NCBI GenBank assembly: GCA_030737835.1
Contig: CM060849.1
Span: 12,357,716-12,421,715 of the forward strand
DNA length: 64,000 nucleotides
Source of the DNA: Acorus gramineus
Lineage: Eukaryota; Streptophyta; Magnoliopsida; Acorales; Acoraceae
Direction of reading: 5' to 3'
The position numbers were made by a program, and so were the translations under genes. Below, piece after piece: positions 22,535-36,000 of the stretch. Every line of letters begins with the position of its first letter. The stretch's first letter is position 1. The notes under the pieces are model-generated. The model did not search any database, was not told the DNA's origin, and saw only the letters and a program-made list of their open reading frames with translations.

Positions 22535-25500
22535 ATGGCGGGACTCCTCCGGATGGGCACCTCCTTCATCCCCTCCCCCTCCAAACCCCTCCGCCCCTCC
22601 ACCACCACCGTCCGATCCCGACGCCCCCGCCCATCATCCACCGTCCACGCCAAGATCCGCGAGATATTCATGCCCGCTCTCAGCTCCACCATGACCGAGG
22701 GCAAGATCGTCTCCTGGGTCAAATCCGAAGGCGACAGGCTCTCCAAGGGCGAGAGCGTCGTCGTCGTCGAGTCCGACAAGGCCGACATGGACGTCGAGAC
22801 CTTCTACGACGGCTTCCTCGCCAAGATCATCGTCGATGAGGGCGGCACCGCCGCCGTCGGATCCGCCATCGCCCTTCTCGCCGAGTCCGAAGACGAGATC
22901 GCCGCTGCCCAATCCACCGCCGCCGCCGCCGCCCCCAAAGAAGAGAAGCAACAAGAAACCACACCTCCACCTTCACCTCCGCCTCCACCTCCATCTACAC
23001 CATCAAAGGTGTTGGCCTCCGTCTCAACCCACCCGGCATCGGAAGGTGGGACGAGGGTCGTGGCGACTCCGTACGCGAAGAAGCTCGCCAAGGACCTGAA
23101 TGTGGAGTTGGGGGCGGTGGTGGGGACGGGGCCGATGGGGAGGATTGTTGCGAAGGATGTTGAGGCCGCTGCCGCAACGGGGACGGTTGTTGCGCCTGTT
23201 AAGACGGCGGTGGAAAGCGTGAAATCGGTTGTTGAATTGGGGAGTACCGTTCCGTTCACGACAATGCAGGGTGCTGTGAGTAGGAACATGGTGGAGAGCC
23301 TCTCGGTGCCGACATTCAGAGTTGGGTATACCATCACGACCGATGCTCTCGATGATCTCTACAAAAGGGTGAGCTCTCTTTTTAGATCTATCCGTCGTTT
23401 CTTTCATTGTTGGAGCAATGTTAATGGTTGTTGGGATGGATTGTGAATTCGTGATCAGATAAAGTCAAAAGGAGTGACCATGACGGCTTTGCTTGCCAAG
23501 GCGACGGCGATGGCTCTGACTAAACATCCAGTTGTGAATTCGGCTTGTAAAGATGGGAAGAGCTTTACTTACAATAGTAGCATTAATATTGCTGTTGCTG
23601 TGGCTATAGATGGTGGGCTGATCACACCTGTGCTTCAGGATGCGGACAAGGTCGGGCAGTTTTGTTGTTATGGATGCTTTTGGATTTTGATGGATTGATG
23701 TGTTTTTTTTTTATACATATATGGTTTCTTGTTTAGGTTGATATTTACTCGTTATCGAGGAAATGGAAGGAGTTGGTCGACAAGGCTCGTGCAAAGCAGC
23801 TGCAACCTCATGAGTATAGCACGGGTAATGTTTCTCCACTCCTCCCTTCTAAAAATGTTTTGTTGTTTCACAAATCATTGGAAATTTCAGGCAATGTGAT
23901 TGAGGCATTAGAATTTAACATTATTAATGGCTGTGCATGAGAAACTTTCATATAAAAAAAAGATATGCATGAGAAACTTTAGAGTGGAGTTAGAATTCGC
24001 AATTTGCATGTGTTCTAATGAAATCCCACATTAAGACTATGTAGAATATGTACATTACTGTGAAGTTGTTGAGATTTCTGTATGGCCTGCATCTAAATTT
24101 TATGGTTTTGCTTCAAAATCCATATAGAGCTCTTATCATTTACCGTATTGAAATTTTGATAGTGTACATAAATTAGAATATATTATGAATTTTGTTGATG
24201 TAATCTTGTTTTGATATTCTTGATTATCTTTATGTTAATTGAGATTTTGTTATGTATTATGCTTTTGGACTAAATTGCCATATTTATCATTATCAGCAAG
24301 CATTTTTGAAAGATTGCATACTTTTGTCGGATTTATTTAATGCTGATGGAGATTTTCTGATTTTCACATTTCTTCCTATTCATTTCTGTTGATTGAAAAA
24401 ATAAAAATAAATAAATAAACAAATAAATTCTGTCGTTTCCTAGTAATATCTATCTGTTCGTGGATCAAGGCATCAATCATATATGTTTTCTTTTCTTATC
24501 TGTTGGTAAACATGGGAAGAACTACCTCTGAATCTTTTCCTTAGGGTCTAAATTTTGGTGCCCCCCAATGATGGAAACTTAAAGTATTGCAGATACTTTA
24601 ACTTAAGCATTCTTATGCAACTACATGATTTAGATTAAAGAATCTTCATAGACAACTTTAGGTATAGAATACATGGTAGGGTGTTTGTTGAAAACATTTT
24701 TTTTTGAGAGAAAGGATTGGAGCGGTTTTATTAATGAAAATTACCCCCAAACAAAAGGGAGACGAGAGATCTTCAAACAAAGGACAACAAGAGAGCAGGA
24801 AAAAAAAAAGGACAGGATCCCTGAAGAATAAAATCCTTCTCTTGTGACCCAAATCACTTGTTACCCATAATGGTAGAAGGTGTATCCATTTCCAATTGTG
24901 TGATGACCCAACTTCTAAAGAGAAGGGATCACCGCCCAAGTGTTCTTGATGTAAAATCTCTTGTGATGAAAAATGAAAACAGTGTGTGGGCCATATACTC
25001 CAACATACTGCATGAGGAAAAAACTATTGAAATTTTACAAGGTTGCTTTGATTGCTTCTTTTACATCTCTTCCGAAACCAATGCCACATACCCTCAAGGT
25101 TTCCAAAAGAACATTGGTTTCCAAGAGCCGTACCCACCTTCTCCCAAATTTGAGCACTAAAAGTGCACCCAATAAAGATGGTCTCTTGTTTCATTGACCC
25201 TTTCACATAGCACACAAATAGTATCACCATCATTTCCCCATTTCTTCCTATTCACTTTAGTGAGGGCCTTATCAAGCGTAAGCAACTACATGAAGCGCTG
25301 AATCTTCGATGGTGCAAGCACTCCCCAAATATATTACATCAACGGTGCAAGCAAGCGTAAGCAACCACATGAAGCACCGAATCTTCAATGGTGCGAGCAC
25401 TCCCCAAGGTGCAAGCAATCTTCAATGGTGGTGTTGAAAACTTGAGATGGTGTAAATACATCATCTGGGTGCAACCATTAGCATTAAAAGGAAATATCTC

Positions 25501-27910
25501 TTTCTGGTGGAATAACGATATAATTATAGGGACTTAGATGATTGAACTCTGGTGGACCTTGTGCCCACATTTTTTTTAATTTTATACTCGGATACAACAG
25601 TTACGGGGAACATCTTATTTTCCAGAAAAGAAAAGAAGAAACTATGTGCTTTGTGGATGGAATATTAGAGTTCAAAATCATCAACAACAAATTGCATGGT
25701 GGGGAAGATTCTACTGAATATTGGAGTTAGGAGTGGCCATCCCTTTCTTTTATGTAAAATCTGTCCCCTTTGTGCATACTGATGGAGGCCTCAAAGGTCT
25801 CATTGTGGCGGAGGAGGTGTTAGTGGACTAGGGGTTCCTCATCACTAAAGTGATATTTCTATTAAATGAAGGGAAATCACCTCCGTTGAAGATCTTCATT
25901 TCGATGGGTGAACAACAAAGCCTTGATTGAAGTATCTGAAGTAAGTAATATGGATTTGCGTATGAATGTCTCTTACTCTGTAGCTTTGTGGAATGGTGGA
26001 AGGAAAGAAGCTAAGATGTTGGCAGAATCATGTCCTCAATCTTCTCATGACTCTTGTCATTGAAGATGCTCATATAAATTGGGTCCCTCTGCTGGGAGCA
26101 TCTGAGAAGACAAGTCGACTTGATTACAGCTCGACTATTCGCTAAGTACCAATAAATGAACGAGTCACCCAGATGGACTCAACATTTAACTAGGGCATGG
26201 TTTCATATGGTGGTGATGATTTCACTTGGCCAAGATCCTGAAACTCCGTAAATCATTTATCTGAAAAGGCGCATTTGAAAATTCAATAAGTAAATGTAAG
26301 TATGTAACCCACAACTGTGGTTGAAGAAACTAATTACTGGAAGTAATCAATCACCTCTCAACCATTTAAATGGAGTAATCAGTGGAGGCTATATGAATTC
26401 TTACAGCAGGTTCATCAAATGCTGGTGGCTCACTGCAGTGAAAAAAAAACCCTGATTTTTAGCTATCAGTGGTGAAAGTCCATTGGAAGTAAGATTGACA
26501 ATCAAGCATTTGGAGAATTTTAGCACACGTGAAAAAAATCTAAAGGAGGGTATGCATTGGTCTGCCACATATTTTCTAAATCTATTCCGGATTTTAGCTG
26601 AGAGTGGGGGCCCAGTATACAAATTGGATTGGGGGTCATCTTGGTCTATGTTTAATTGGATCGGTGGGCCCATTTTGACTTCTCATTAGAAGCATTGAAA
26701 GGATCCTTCATCAGGTTAAACTAGGGAGTCAATTGGGTCTTCATCTGTTAATCTCGTGCCCTTTCCTTTTATAATTGTGACATGTAGTACCTTTAATTTA
26801 ATCACAGAATTGTTCTTATATATTTGCTTTGGTTTGACATGTGTATGCATGTGAACCAATTTGATCCAATTTCTTAGAACCATCTTTGAAAGTTTTTTCT
26901 TTTTATTATTATTTGACATGTCAAGTTCCCCTTCAAGTTTTGAACTAGCCTTTAAGGATTTTGTTCTGTCAATTGGTCTAGATAGTTAGGTACATGGGTC
27001 GCAGAGGCATTTCGGTCATGTCCTGCCTGTGTCTTGGCCGTGTCCAGCCCAGGTAATGGGGAAAATTCATAGGATGCGCAGAACACATTTTCAACACGTT
27101 GCGAAAATGTTTGTATTTGACGCAGGCACAAGAATAGTTTTGATGTGTCAGTGTATGATAGGAGCAGAAAGTGGAGGACCAAGGCACATTTCATGAAGTT
27201 CTATCTTCGGAAAGCTCAATGGAGAAACATGGTACTATATGAAGATGTTGAAGCTTGTCATGAGACATTGTCGAGTCGAGTATATGTGTTTCAGCATTAA
27301 AAAATGGAAGTAGTGCCATGGGCTCTAATAGATTGTTGATTTGTTGTTGGGATTGAATATGTGGAGAGAGGTGGATTAGGGTGTTATGGCAATTCAGATT
27401 GACAGCTTCATATCATCATATCACTTCATGCATCTATAGAGTTCTCATTCCTTATCATTCTTATTTTGCAGGTACCTTCACTCTTTCAAACCTTGGTATG
27501 TTTGGTGTTGACCGATTTGATGCGATTCTACCTCCTGGAACTGTAAGTGATTGGAGTCATGAATTAGTTATATGTGCAATAAACACTGCAGTAGTTGCTA
27601 CCAAGGACGGAAAGATAGGACCCTAATTAAACATGAATCACATATGCAGGGTGCTATAATGGCTGTGGGAGCATCACACCCTACAGTGGTTGCTACCAAG
27701 GATCGAAAGATAGGAGTGAAAAATCAAATGCAGGTAACATGATAAAACACAACCTTGCTCGGTTGGAGATATCATGAAATCTTACACAAGTATGTGATTG
27801 TGCAGGTTAATGTTACCGCTGATCATCGGGTCATATATGGGGCCGATCTTGCGTCATTCTTGCAAACTCTCGCCAAGATTATCGAGGATCCAAAGGATCT
27901 CACTCTTTAG
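22535..27910 (+). CDS. LTA2: Plastid pyruvate dehydrogenase E2, dihydrolipoyl acetyltransferase (LTA2 type)
   Basis: Six exons: 22535-23368, 23459-23650, 23737-23824, 27472-27542, 27650-27733 and 27806-27910; 457 aa, phases consistent. Residues 1-40 are a Ser/Arg/Pro-rich plastid transit peptide. Residues 41-117 are the lipoyl domain with Lys82 in ESDKADM. An alanine/proline linker follows, then the E3-binding domain (about 174-212, ATPYAKKLA...GTGPMGRI) and the catalytic domain from about 240. The active-site motif is DHRVIYG (His430), with Tyr where mitochondrial E2 has Asp, as in plastid/cyanobacterial-type E2. Ends EDPKDLTL. It transfers acetyl groups from E1 to CoA for plastid fatty acid synthesis. 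Exon 1 is very GC-rich. Intron 3 is 3.6 kb with a LINE; intron 4 holds a partial exon 5 copy. Exon 2 uses a weak donor (AAG|GTCGGG). Confidence 0.95.
24686..25441 (-). mobile_element. 5'-truncated LINE in E2 intron 3, with target-site duplication
   Basis: The 10-bp word TGTTGAAAAC at 24686-24695 and 25432-25441 flanks the insertion. On the minus strand it ends in poly(A) (T run 24697-24705). Minus-strand frames around 25200-25030 read FIGCTFSAQIWEKVGTALGN, a zf-RVT tail. Its 5' part (25276-25430) is a set of short repeats built on GTAAGCAACTACATGAAGC and GGTGCAAGC/GAATCTTC words. Confidence 0.75.
25442..27471. other. Remainder of E2 intron 3
   Basis: No recognised gene. The sequence has the patchy look of old repeats but no domain could be read. 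The acceptor is TTATTTTGCAG at 27471. Confidence 0.5.
27588..27624 (+). repeat. Partial copy of E2 exon 5 inside intron 4
   Basis: CAGTAGTTGCTACCAAGGAC followed by GGAAAGATAGGA nearly repeats the exon 5 segment at about 27682-27714. The intronic copy reads VVATKDGKIG and then meets a TAA. Confidence 0.8.
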
Positions 27911-28868
27911 TCACTGAGAGATTTAGAGAAATTGGGAGATATTTAGTCCCTCTTTGGTGTCCCACTGAGCGTCTTGACCCAAAATTTTATTTCCATAGCT
28001 GGTCCTTTGTTTCTACATGAACTAGTTTTTGTTATTGACGCCACGTTGATTTTATTCTCCACAAATAAATAGAGATCCACATGAAATTTCAGGCCTAGGT
28101 CAGTTCAGTTGAGGTAGCCATTTTCTGTTCCACCAACCCTCTTTTTTTCTTCCCTAGAAACCTCAATAATGGTTCACTGTAATGTTGTTGAGTTTCAGTT
28201 TTTTGTCATTTTTTTATGCAGAGGTTTGAAACAGTTTTTGTTTTTGTTATTTATTTGGTTTGAAAGTGTTACAGAATTTCAGTTACTATTTTCATCTTTG
28301 TTTGATATGGTTATTTGCTTGATGACTGTTGAGCATTGTGGAATGCCAATGAGATGGGGTCCTTAGTGTGATGAATATAAAGAAAAAGCGAAAAAACAAT
28401 CCATGCGTTATGTAACAAAAGTAAGAGTATGCATGTGGAGACCTAATTGAAATATTTTTCATAAATATTTAATAAAATGGGGGTAATCTTTAACTAAGTG
28501 TTACATACTCTTACATTATTGTTTCTTTGTGTAGATGGGAGCAACTAAACCAACAGAAAAATCACAAAACCATTACAGCATTTTACTGTACTTAACATTT
28601 TCTTGAAAAAGATTACTCAGGTTAGCGTGCTTTCAAGAAATTTCAAGAAAGTTAAGTAAGGTTTGTATTAAGTTGTGGATAAAATATAAATAAAATGTTT
28701 ATAAAAAATTGTAAGAAGTGAAAATACGATTTGATTGAATGATTAGTGGTTTGATATATAGGCTCCTTTAAACCAACGTAATAGATTGAGTGGAATAACA
28801 CAATTCAAAAAAGATTTGAAATACTAATAACAGTTGATTCTCACATATTCTCACATATTCTGATATAG
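27911..28868 (+). other. E2 3' UTR and spacer
   Basis: ACAAATAAATAG at about 28060 could serve polyadenylation. No coding sequence. TCTCACATAT occurs in tandem near 28840-28860. Confidence 0.4.
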
Positions 28869-28869
28869 T

Positions 28870-29345
28870 TATACCCACGTATTTGCATAAAACCTCTGGG
28901 ATCTCCCTGTTCAGGTGGACTTCTGACCTGAATTTCAAAATTCCATCAATTTGTTGCGATCATGCTAATCGATCTGCAACTTGGTTAACCTCTATGTAGA
29001 CATGCTCAACTTTCTATTAGCTAGTCAGTCAAGCAAAGGAGATGAGCTCCAGCTTCCCATGGAATCTGGGATTTTTTTTGTTAAACCAATTGAACACAAC
29101 GAGGGAATCAGTTTCCATCACAATCAATAATCATCCTTTTCCCTTTAGCTATTTGAAGACCTTGACCAATAAATAACTTCAAACTTTGAGATCTATTGGG
29201 AGATCTTGCATTGAGCAGCATATGTTACAATGAGGTGTCCATGTTCATCCCTTGTGACACCTTCGTAACCTAAACTCTCTTCCTATATGGACCAGTCAGA
29301 GTTTAATCTGAGACGTTCGTGAGGGGGCGGTGCCCAACAATGGAA
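28870..29345 (-). pseudogene. LINE RNase H-like domain fragment
   Basis: On the minus strand from 29330 the frames give LRLNSDWSI, then GYEGVTRDEHGHLIVTYAA after a shift, and further down a SMGSWSSS piece. This follows the RVT_3 / RNase H-like domain of plant LINEs (LNxDGS...GGVIRDHxG). Stops and shifts throughout. Confidence 0.6.
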
Positions 29346-29990
29346 TTTTTTTTCAATGATAATTAGATTCAAATCACAATTAAACTAAGGATAATGTTAT
29401 GTATAGTCTATTTTTCAATCTAAAGTCCAGTCTACACGTATTTTAATTTTTTTTTTAATAATATATATAATCTAATAAGGTAAAAAATTGAAACATATGC
29501 TCCAAGAATTATATGGATGCATTTATGAACAATGCAAAAAATTTCTATTGAAGCATATATCTCGTTAAAGTGAATACATGCTCCGATGATTTTCTATCTA
29601 CGCACATGGGACTAGAATTGGATTGGAAAAAAAAATTGTGTAACAATACTCTTAGACTAAAGTAGAATTTGGCGCCTTTTGTCATATGTCTTCTTTAGAG
29701 CGTTGATGCACTAGTCCTTTTTACAGCCCGTTTTACAACTTCATATATTATGATAGCGTAGTATATATTACGTTATCATAATGCATGAGGTTCTACTTCT
29801 ATTATAGTGTATGAATTAAAAAAAATTACTTTTTCACAACGAAAAAAAAAAAATATTAGTGTATCTCAATATATACATCATTTTATACAACAACATGTAT
29901 TTCAATAAGAAAGTATATGACTTCAAAAAAAATAAAAACAAAAATAAAAGGGTGTAGACTACAAATGGGACTAGGCTGGACATATCATTG
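29346..29990. repeat. Repeat related to the 19.5-20.8 kb MITE
   Basis: Segments such as CGTTAAAGTGAATACATGCT, the ATTATGATAGCGTAGTATAT/ TTATCATAATGCATGAGGTT pair and GTGTATCTCAATATATACAT parallel 19940-19990 and 20380-20540 in the same order and orientation. Ends were not defined. Confidence 0.55.
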
Positions 29991-30233
29991 TGCTTGTCTT
30001 TATGTTCTTCTGGACGACTTGGGAAACCGCTAAAAGAAATACTCTCATTTTGGAGTTTTTGTTGTTGAATAGATGAGAGCTTCTTCCTTTCCATAGGGTT
30101 CATGTCGATGTTGTAAAGCAACTCCAAGAACTGTAAGCAATTTGGTAATATCATTTGGTAAATTATAGATACCCACTTGACTTCCTCAATCAGGGAGTTT
30201 TCTTGCCTTCTCCTATACCCTAGCATGAATCTT

Positions 30234-30620
30234 CAGATCCAGGGATAGCAACAGGATGGGTTGGGACAGGTTTGATAAATTCCAAATCTAAACATGTTAA
30301 TAAAATCCTATCTTAAACTCATCCAAACCTATAACGGGTTTTTAATTATTTTGTCTTAAACTTGTCGCATCGAGGTTTTCAAAGAACTCAAACTCGTTTT
30401 ATCCCGTCCCATTTGAAAAGAAACGAAATTAAAAATATCAATTTTTAAAATATTTTTTCAAAGAATCCCATTTGGGATTTACCCTTGAATACCAAACTTG
30501 TCCCAATAGAGTCAGATCAGGGCGGGTTTTCCATTTAAAGGAACAAACATGTCCCAATAGAGTCAGATCAGGGCGGGTTTTCCATTTACCCCATCCAATT
30601 GCCATCCCTATCCAGATCCA
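30234..30620. mobile_element. hAT-like MITE with 8-bp direct repeats
   Basis: CAGATCCA stands at 30234-30241 and 30613-30620. Between them the ends read GGGATAGCAACAGGATGGG and, complemented, AGGGATGGCAATTGGATGGG. Near the right end a unit ending TTTTCCATTT (ATGTCCCAATAGAGTCAGAT) is tandemly repeated with a ~58-bp period. Confidence 0.6.
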
Positions 30621-30851
30621 ACACATAAATGAACCATAAAACGGAAAAAAATGGTTTAAGTAGATTCAAAAAAATAAATGATTGATCAAGAGTTCTTTCC
30701 TCCACAAGATCCTTTTTTGCCAAACTGAATTTTGAGAACACTTCTTTGCCTCTTTAAAAAAAAATGTAATCTCTCTTTGGTATCTCTATAGTGGAAACAG
30801 AAAAAGAGGTAAAACAGGTCTCTTAGGTCCCCCCCCCCCCCCCCCTCTTGT

Positions 30852-31549
30852 AGGTTGGCTGAAAAGTAATGCTTATGGTTCAAGGGTGGAAGATCGATTT
30901 GGCTATGGTGCGATTGTTAGAAACCACCAGGGAGAATGTCCGAAGGCGATTGCAGCTAGGGTGCGTGCAGCTTCTATCAACGTTCTGGAGTTGAAAGGAC
31001 TTGTTCATGGGCTACAATTATGCTCTTCTCTTTGTGCCTCTCATGTGTGGCTTGAATCGGATTCGACCACTGCTATTGCTTGGATACAGGGCAGCGGAAA
31101 CATTCCATGGACAACTTTCAAAGACTTAAGAACCTTCAGTATGTTTTTCTTCAAAAAAAAAAAAAAAAAACCTTCAGTATGCTCTCTTCTCAACTCATTG
31201 AATGGAAAGCCACGCATGTATATAGAGAAGGAAACCAAGTAGCTCATCTTTTAGCAGCAGCCCAATCTCCTTTGGGGTGTACTATATATAATCCACAATC
31301 ACTTGGTTATGATTTGGATCAAATCATCCACGAGGACAAAGTTTGCACCATCACCTTCCGAAAATGAATACCATATGTAGTCTTTGTGCTTTGTTGAAAA
31401 ACATGTAGAACATTTTGGTCGGGTATCCTACCGGTCCTAATGTTTCACCCTTTTTTTTGTTTTATTTTGTATATTCCTGTGTGGAGTTGTAATTTTGTGT
31501 AGAGTTATAGTAATATAATCTTTACCAAGCAAAAAAAAAAAAAAAAAAA
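30852..31549 (+). pseudogene. LINE RNase H domain and 3' end
   Basis: From about 30853 the + strand reads GWLKSNAYGS, then YGAIVRNHQGECPKAIAARV, LELKGLVHGLQLCSSLCASH and VWLESDSTTAIAWIQG: an RVT_3 / RNase H-like domain. After an A run at 31154-31170 the domain continues in another frame as WKATHVYREGNQVAHLLA. A poly(A) of 19 at 31531-31549 ends the element. The frame change at the A run disables it. Confidence 0.75.
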
Positions 31550-31689
31550 TTATGTGAGTTGCCACCAAAACAAAACCCAAAATGAAAAAAAAAAAGAATG
31601 ATTTATTTTATATATATTTATTTTGGCTTTCACTAATTCTAGGATATGAAGGGAAAGCAAATGAAGAAAGTTGCAAAAATTGGGTGGCT

Positions 31690-32034
31690 GACGTGAGCCG
31701 GTAAACGAACCAAGTCGCTCGGGCTCGGCTCGATTTGAACTCGTTCAGACTCAAGATCTGGATCAAGCTTCATTTTGTGTTCAAACTCGACTCATTTGTG
31801 TTATAAAAAACTTAGTTGAAACTTGACTCAACTCTTTTATAAAATCAGAACATTAAATCAATACAAAGTTATACTCCTTTAAGCTCATGAACTTGACTCA
31901 TTTAAGTTAAAATTTTGTTTTCAACCCCTAAAAACCCTAAAATGAAGAAGAATGCTAGGCTCGTTGAGGCTCGACTCATTTATAAACGAGCCGAGCTTGA
32001 ACATGTCAAAGCTCGGCTCGTTTACCACCCCTAA
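31690..32034. mobile_element. MITE with GAGCCGAGC-rich inverted ends
   Basis: The left end GCCGGTAAACGAACCAAG and the complement of the right end, GGTGGTAAACGAGCCGAGC, form inverted repeats. The interior repeats GGCTCGACTC and GACTCA words. This is a familiar non-autonomous plant repeat type. Confidence 0.6.
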
Positions 32035-32040
32035 TCACAG

Positions 32041-32109
32041 TGACATGAAGAAGTGCCTTCCCCAGGAGGTATGTTGACATGAAGAAGTGCCTTCCCCAGG
32101 AGGTATGTC
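32041..32109. repeat. 34-bp tandem duplication
   Basis: TGACATGAAGAAGTGCCTTC..AGGTATGT occurs at 32041-32074 and again from 32075. Confidence 0.85.
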
Positions 32110-33061
32110 CCCAAGGACTGTGGGAACTCCATTAAAACAATTTGGAACAAGAAAAAAGCATTGGATTGCATGCAAGTAGTTCACAATTCAACTATGGTTA
32201 AGGATTTTTTTTTAGGGTAAATGTGGACATTTCTATTTCAAATTAATTCAAAATAGACAATGTCTAAAAGAGATGAGAAAGAACAGAGAAAAAAAGTACA
32301 AGCTAACAACACACGGATTGCCGAAGTACAGGCTGGGGAGATGGAGAGAGCACTCGGGCCACCAGTGCTGTTATCTTTCTTTCTCATGCGTTTCGCTGCT
32401 TCCCAAAAGTCTTGATCAAGGATTTTAACTATAGTACTTGCCAGCATAACCTATTAAAAAAACAGCTGAACATTTTGAATACTGATATTGGGAAACCCCA
32501 ATATCATTTACCCAACAGCTGCAGACCTGATGTAGATCCTTATTTCATATCCAAATAAGCCAAAATTGTGGAAAGTCAAATATCATTACGATCCACAGCA
32601 ATTATTAACAAAAATCAATATTAAAAAAGCACGGCACTGGAGAATTACCAAGTTATTTGACATATAAAAAACTTCGGAAAAATGGATACCACATGGGCAG
32701 CCAATATAATTAATCATTTCATTGAATACATGATGAATCTTAAACTTTTGAACCCATGAACAAACTACAAAATGAATGAATTTTCTCTACACTAGTTTAC
32801 ATGTGATCTCTGTTGTTTCTTCATATAAATTACATCATGTGAAGTTTGAGGAACAAACACATTCACGTTCAAACAGCTAGAAGCTAAAGATAAACTATAT
32901 AACCAAAGTGGTCTGCATTGTATGACTCAATCGTGAGCAGAAGTAAGCCACGCTTCAATTCGGCATGCAAAACCCCGTTTGAGTTCAGGTGTGGCTGAAG
33001 CAGAGTCCTCAAAGAATACAAGAAAAATATGTTGGGCAAAACGCTACGAAGACGTACATAA
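32110..33061 (-). other. Spacer and NIPA 3' UTR
   Basis: No gene seen. The NIPA transcript (minus strand) is expected to end within about 32700-33061. A T run at 32207 heads a short A/T-rich repeat-like piece. Confidence 0.4.
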
Positions 33062-36000
33062 TTAAGGTGATGAAGACCGAAGAGATTCCTGACGTCTTAG
33101 AGGAATGTCCTCAGTGGAAAAGTCATCATCACCAACATGCTTAGGAAGCCGCATTGGAAGAGATGTTGATATACCTGTAAAAGACAAAAATGTACTGAAT
33201 CCAATTTGCAGATGAAATCAATGAATAAAAGGAATAAATAGACTATGCATGTCTGTGTAGACATTAAGCACTTTTCAACACCAACCAATAATGCTGGCCC
33301 AGTGTTTGACCACATTCACATTTCAGTAATCCTGGGTGATTTCTTCTTTTCATCCATACAAGGTGTGTGCATACATGTGCTTACTCCAGGTACTAGTAGT
33401 CAATACATATCAAGGTCACTTACTGTCACTCATGTCCTTCGTTTTGTGGAGGAGAAATGTCCCAGAAAGAATTGTTACAAACCCACACATCTCTGTGACT
33501 ATTTGAGTTGGACTTTGTCGGTCCCAGTCCTGATCATGAATATTTCAGAAGTTTAAATAATATAAAAAAATTAAGAGGATGATGATTCATCAAGCAAAAC
33601 AACAATGAAAACTTTTGAAAATTGATAGGTCTTTAGCAGTTTTAACTTAAAGAAGAATAGTGAAGCATAAAACTACTGCAACAAATGGACAGCAACTTGT
33701 TATACTTTACAAGATCAATTGAAAGTGTTATTTTTGTATTTCCCATTTTTAATAAAGGACAAAACAAGGAATTGACAAGTCTAAATATTAGGGTATGCTC
33801 TACCACAATCAATCACATAAGTATGTGGAATATGTTGACAACCACTCAACCAGCTCTCAACTTAAAGTAAACCTGTGAAGGCTTACTGAGATGCTAGTTG
33901 GCGAGCATAAAGTGGTCTGCCATGTCCTCGCCATCATTTCCCATTAGCAAATTCTCTCTTCGAAATCTGCTGTTGCTTCTAGACAACAAAATACTTGGTA
34001 TTAAGCAGAGAAGAGTGCAAATTACACTGGTAGCCGAGTGTCATTTACTTGAGAATGAATCATGTGCACCATGCTGGATCATAACATATGGATACAGGAT
34101 ATCACTCTGCATTCATGAGTGGATTTTGACATGGGATACAGTTACTTGAGAATGAATCATGTGTACCATGCTGGATCATAACATATGGATACAGGATATC
34201 ACTCTGCATTCATGAGTAAATTTTGACATGGGATACAGTTCTTTCAATGGTTCCTACCATGGACAATACAATTGACATGTTCACAAAAGCACAGACAGTC
34301 CCAATAGAGAAGTGAAAGCAGAGCGTGTACTTAATTCAAGTGCTCGATTGAGTGTTGCAAATACAAGGCAAGATGGAGATTTGTATTGGGATGCCTTGCA
34401 TTCTAGCAAAAGATTGCCTATTCCTGAAGTCTTGGAGGGAGAGGGATGAACTCTGGTCTAGAAGGCATAAGGGAATAGGCTCATGCCACCAATATGACAC
34501 TTGGCCCATGGGAGATTAGAGAAAACACTTCCCACCCAAATGTTTTGTAAGGGTATTTTAGTCTTTTGTATCCCTATTTGTTTATTCTTGTTAGGGTCAA
34601 GAGAGATTATTTCTTTAAGGCAACCATGTGAGATTGCTTTGAGAAAAAGGGGTCACAGTAAGGAGGGAGGCTAATAGAAGTATTATATCCCGACTACTTG
34701 AATAGTAAATCAATTTATCCTCCCATGTGGTTGTAGGCAAATTGTTAAACCATGAAATCTATGTTCTGTAGTGTGGTTTTGTTTTTGTTCTACACGTGCT
34801 AAGGTTGAACGGTTGAACCCTAAGAGACATTACTGCATCAATGCAGGATTTCTCAACACATAGACATTCACTTGCAAGATACCATCATCACCTTCTCTTC
34901 AATTGATTTCAAGCCAGAAAATTGCCATGGAACAACTACATAAATAATGAAATCATGATTGGATAACCATATAAACATAGTAGATTCCAATCTATGACCC
35001 TACCAGAGATGAATTTGTACAAAGATCTAACAAAGACTTGCTTGATATCATCCCACAAACATCTAACAAAGACTTGCTTGGATCCTTTGCATAACACTCG
35101 ACACCAATTTAATTCAAATATTCTAGTACCTTAATGACTTAAATGACAAATGAAGTTGATTCCCTCTAAATACTAGTTATAAACATGAAAAAAATGTTCT
35201 TTTTCTAGGCAATTTTCTTACTTATTTGCACTATTTTTTTTTTCACAGTGAAAACCACCACGAATCTCAAGCAACTAAAAACATACAAGTATGCCTCAAA
35301 GGAAAATGCAAATTCAAATAATATGATTTTGAGAGGAAAGAATTATGTACAAATTTATATGAAAAGCTACACAAAGATACAATATTTACAAATTTACTGC
35401 ACACACAGAAAATGATGGCAAATAAAAATAATATGACAAAAAGGATGATTTTGACAACAAGTATAAATGAAGGCAGGTTAAAATTGAATCAGATAGTTTT
35501 TATGACTTGACATCTGAAATTCTGCATTTCCATCTTTAGTTACAAAATTTAAGCCACAACATGTTGAGACACAAATCACCCAAATGTTCCAGATTTCTCT
35601 AAAGACGCAGTAAGATAGTTCGCATTCACAGATGTACAATTGGTGATGCATATCAGCCATAATCTGGTGTGAATGTACAAAATATTGCAACATAAACAGT
35701 GTCATGTACCAAATAAAAGTTCAACAGATCTTTGCTACACATGGGGGAGAAAATATCCACATTTTACCTTAAACATGATAACACTTGCTAATATGGTAAA
35801 GGATGTGAACATCACATAGTATATAGGTGAGACAACTGCTGTATTGAAAGTATCAAGGGCCTGCAATAAATGTTCAGAAATTAGACATATCTAAATTCTA
35901 AATTACCAAAAACTACTGACAAATCTAAACCAATAAATATTTCCCATGAAAATGATGCTGAAGGAGACCTCTAAGAAAAGTGTCAAAATTCAGCAGTTAA

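Noticed and set aside
22634..23407. Several long minus-strand ORFs over E2 exon 1
   Set aside because: GC-rich exon 1 leaves other frames open by chance; the + frame has the lipoyl and E3-binding domains.
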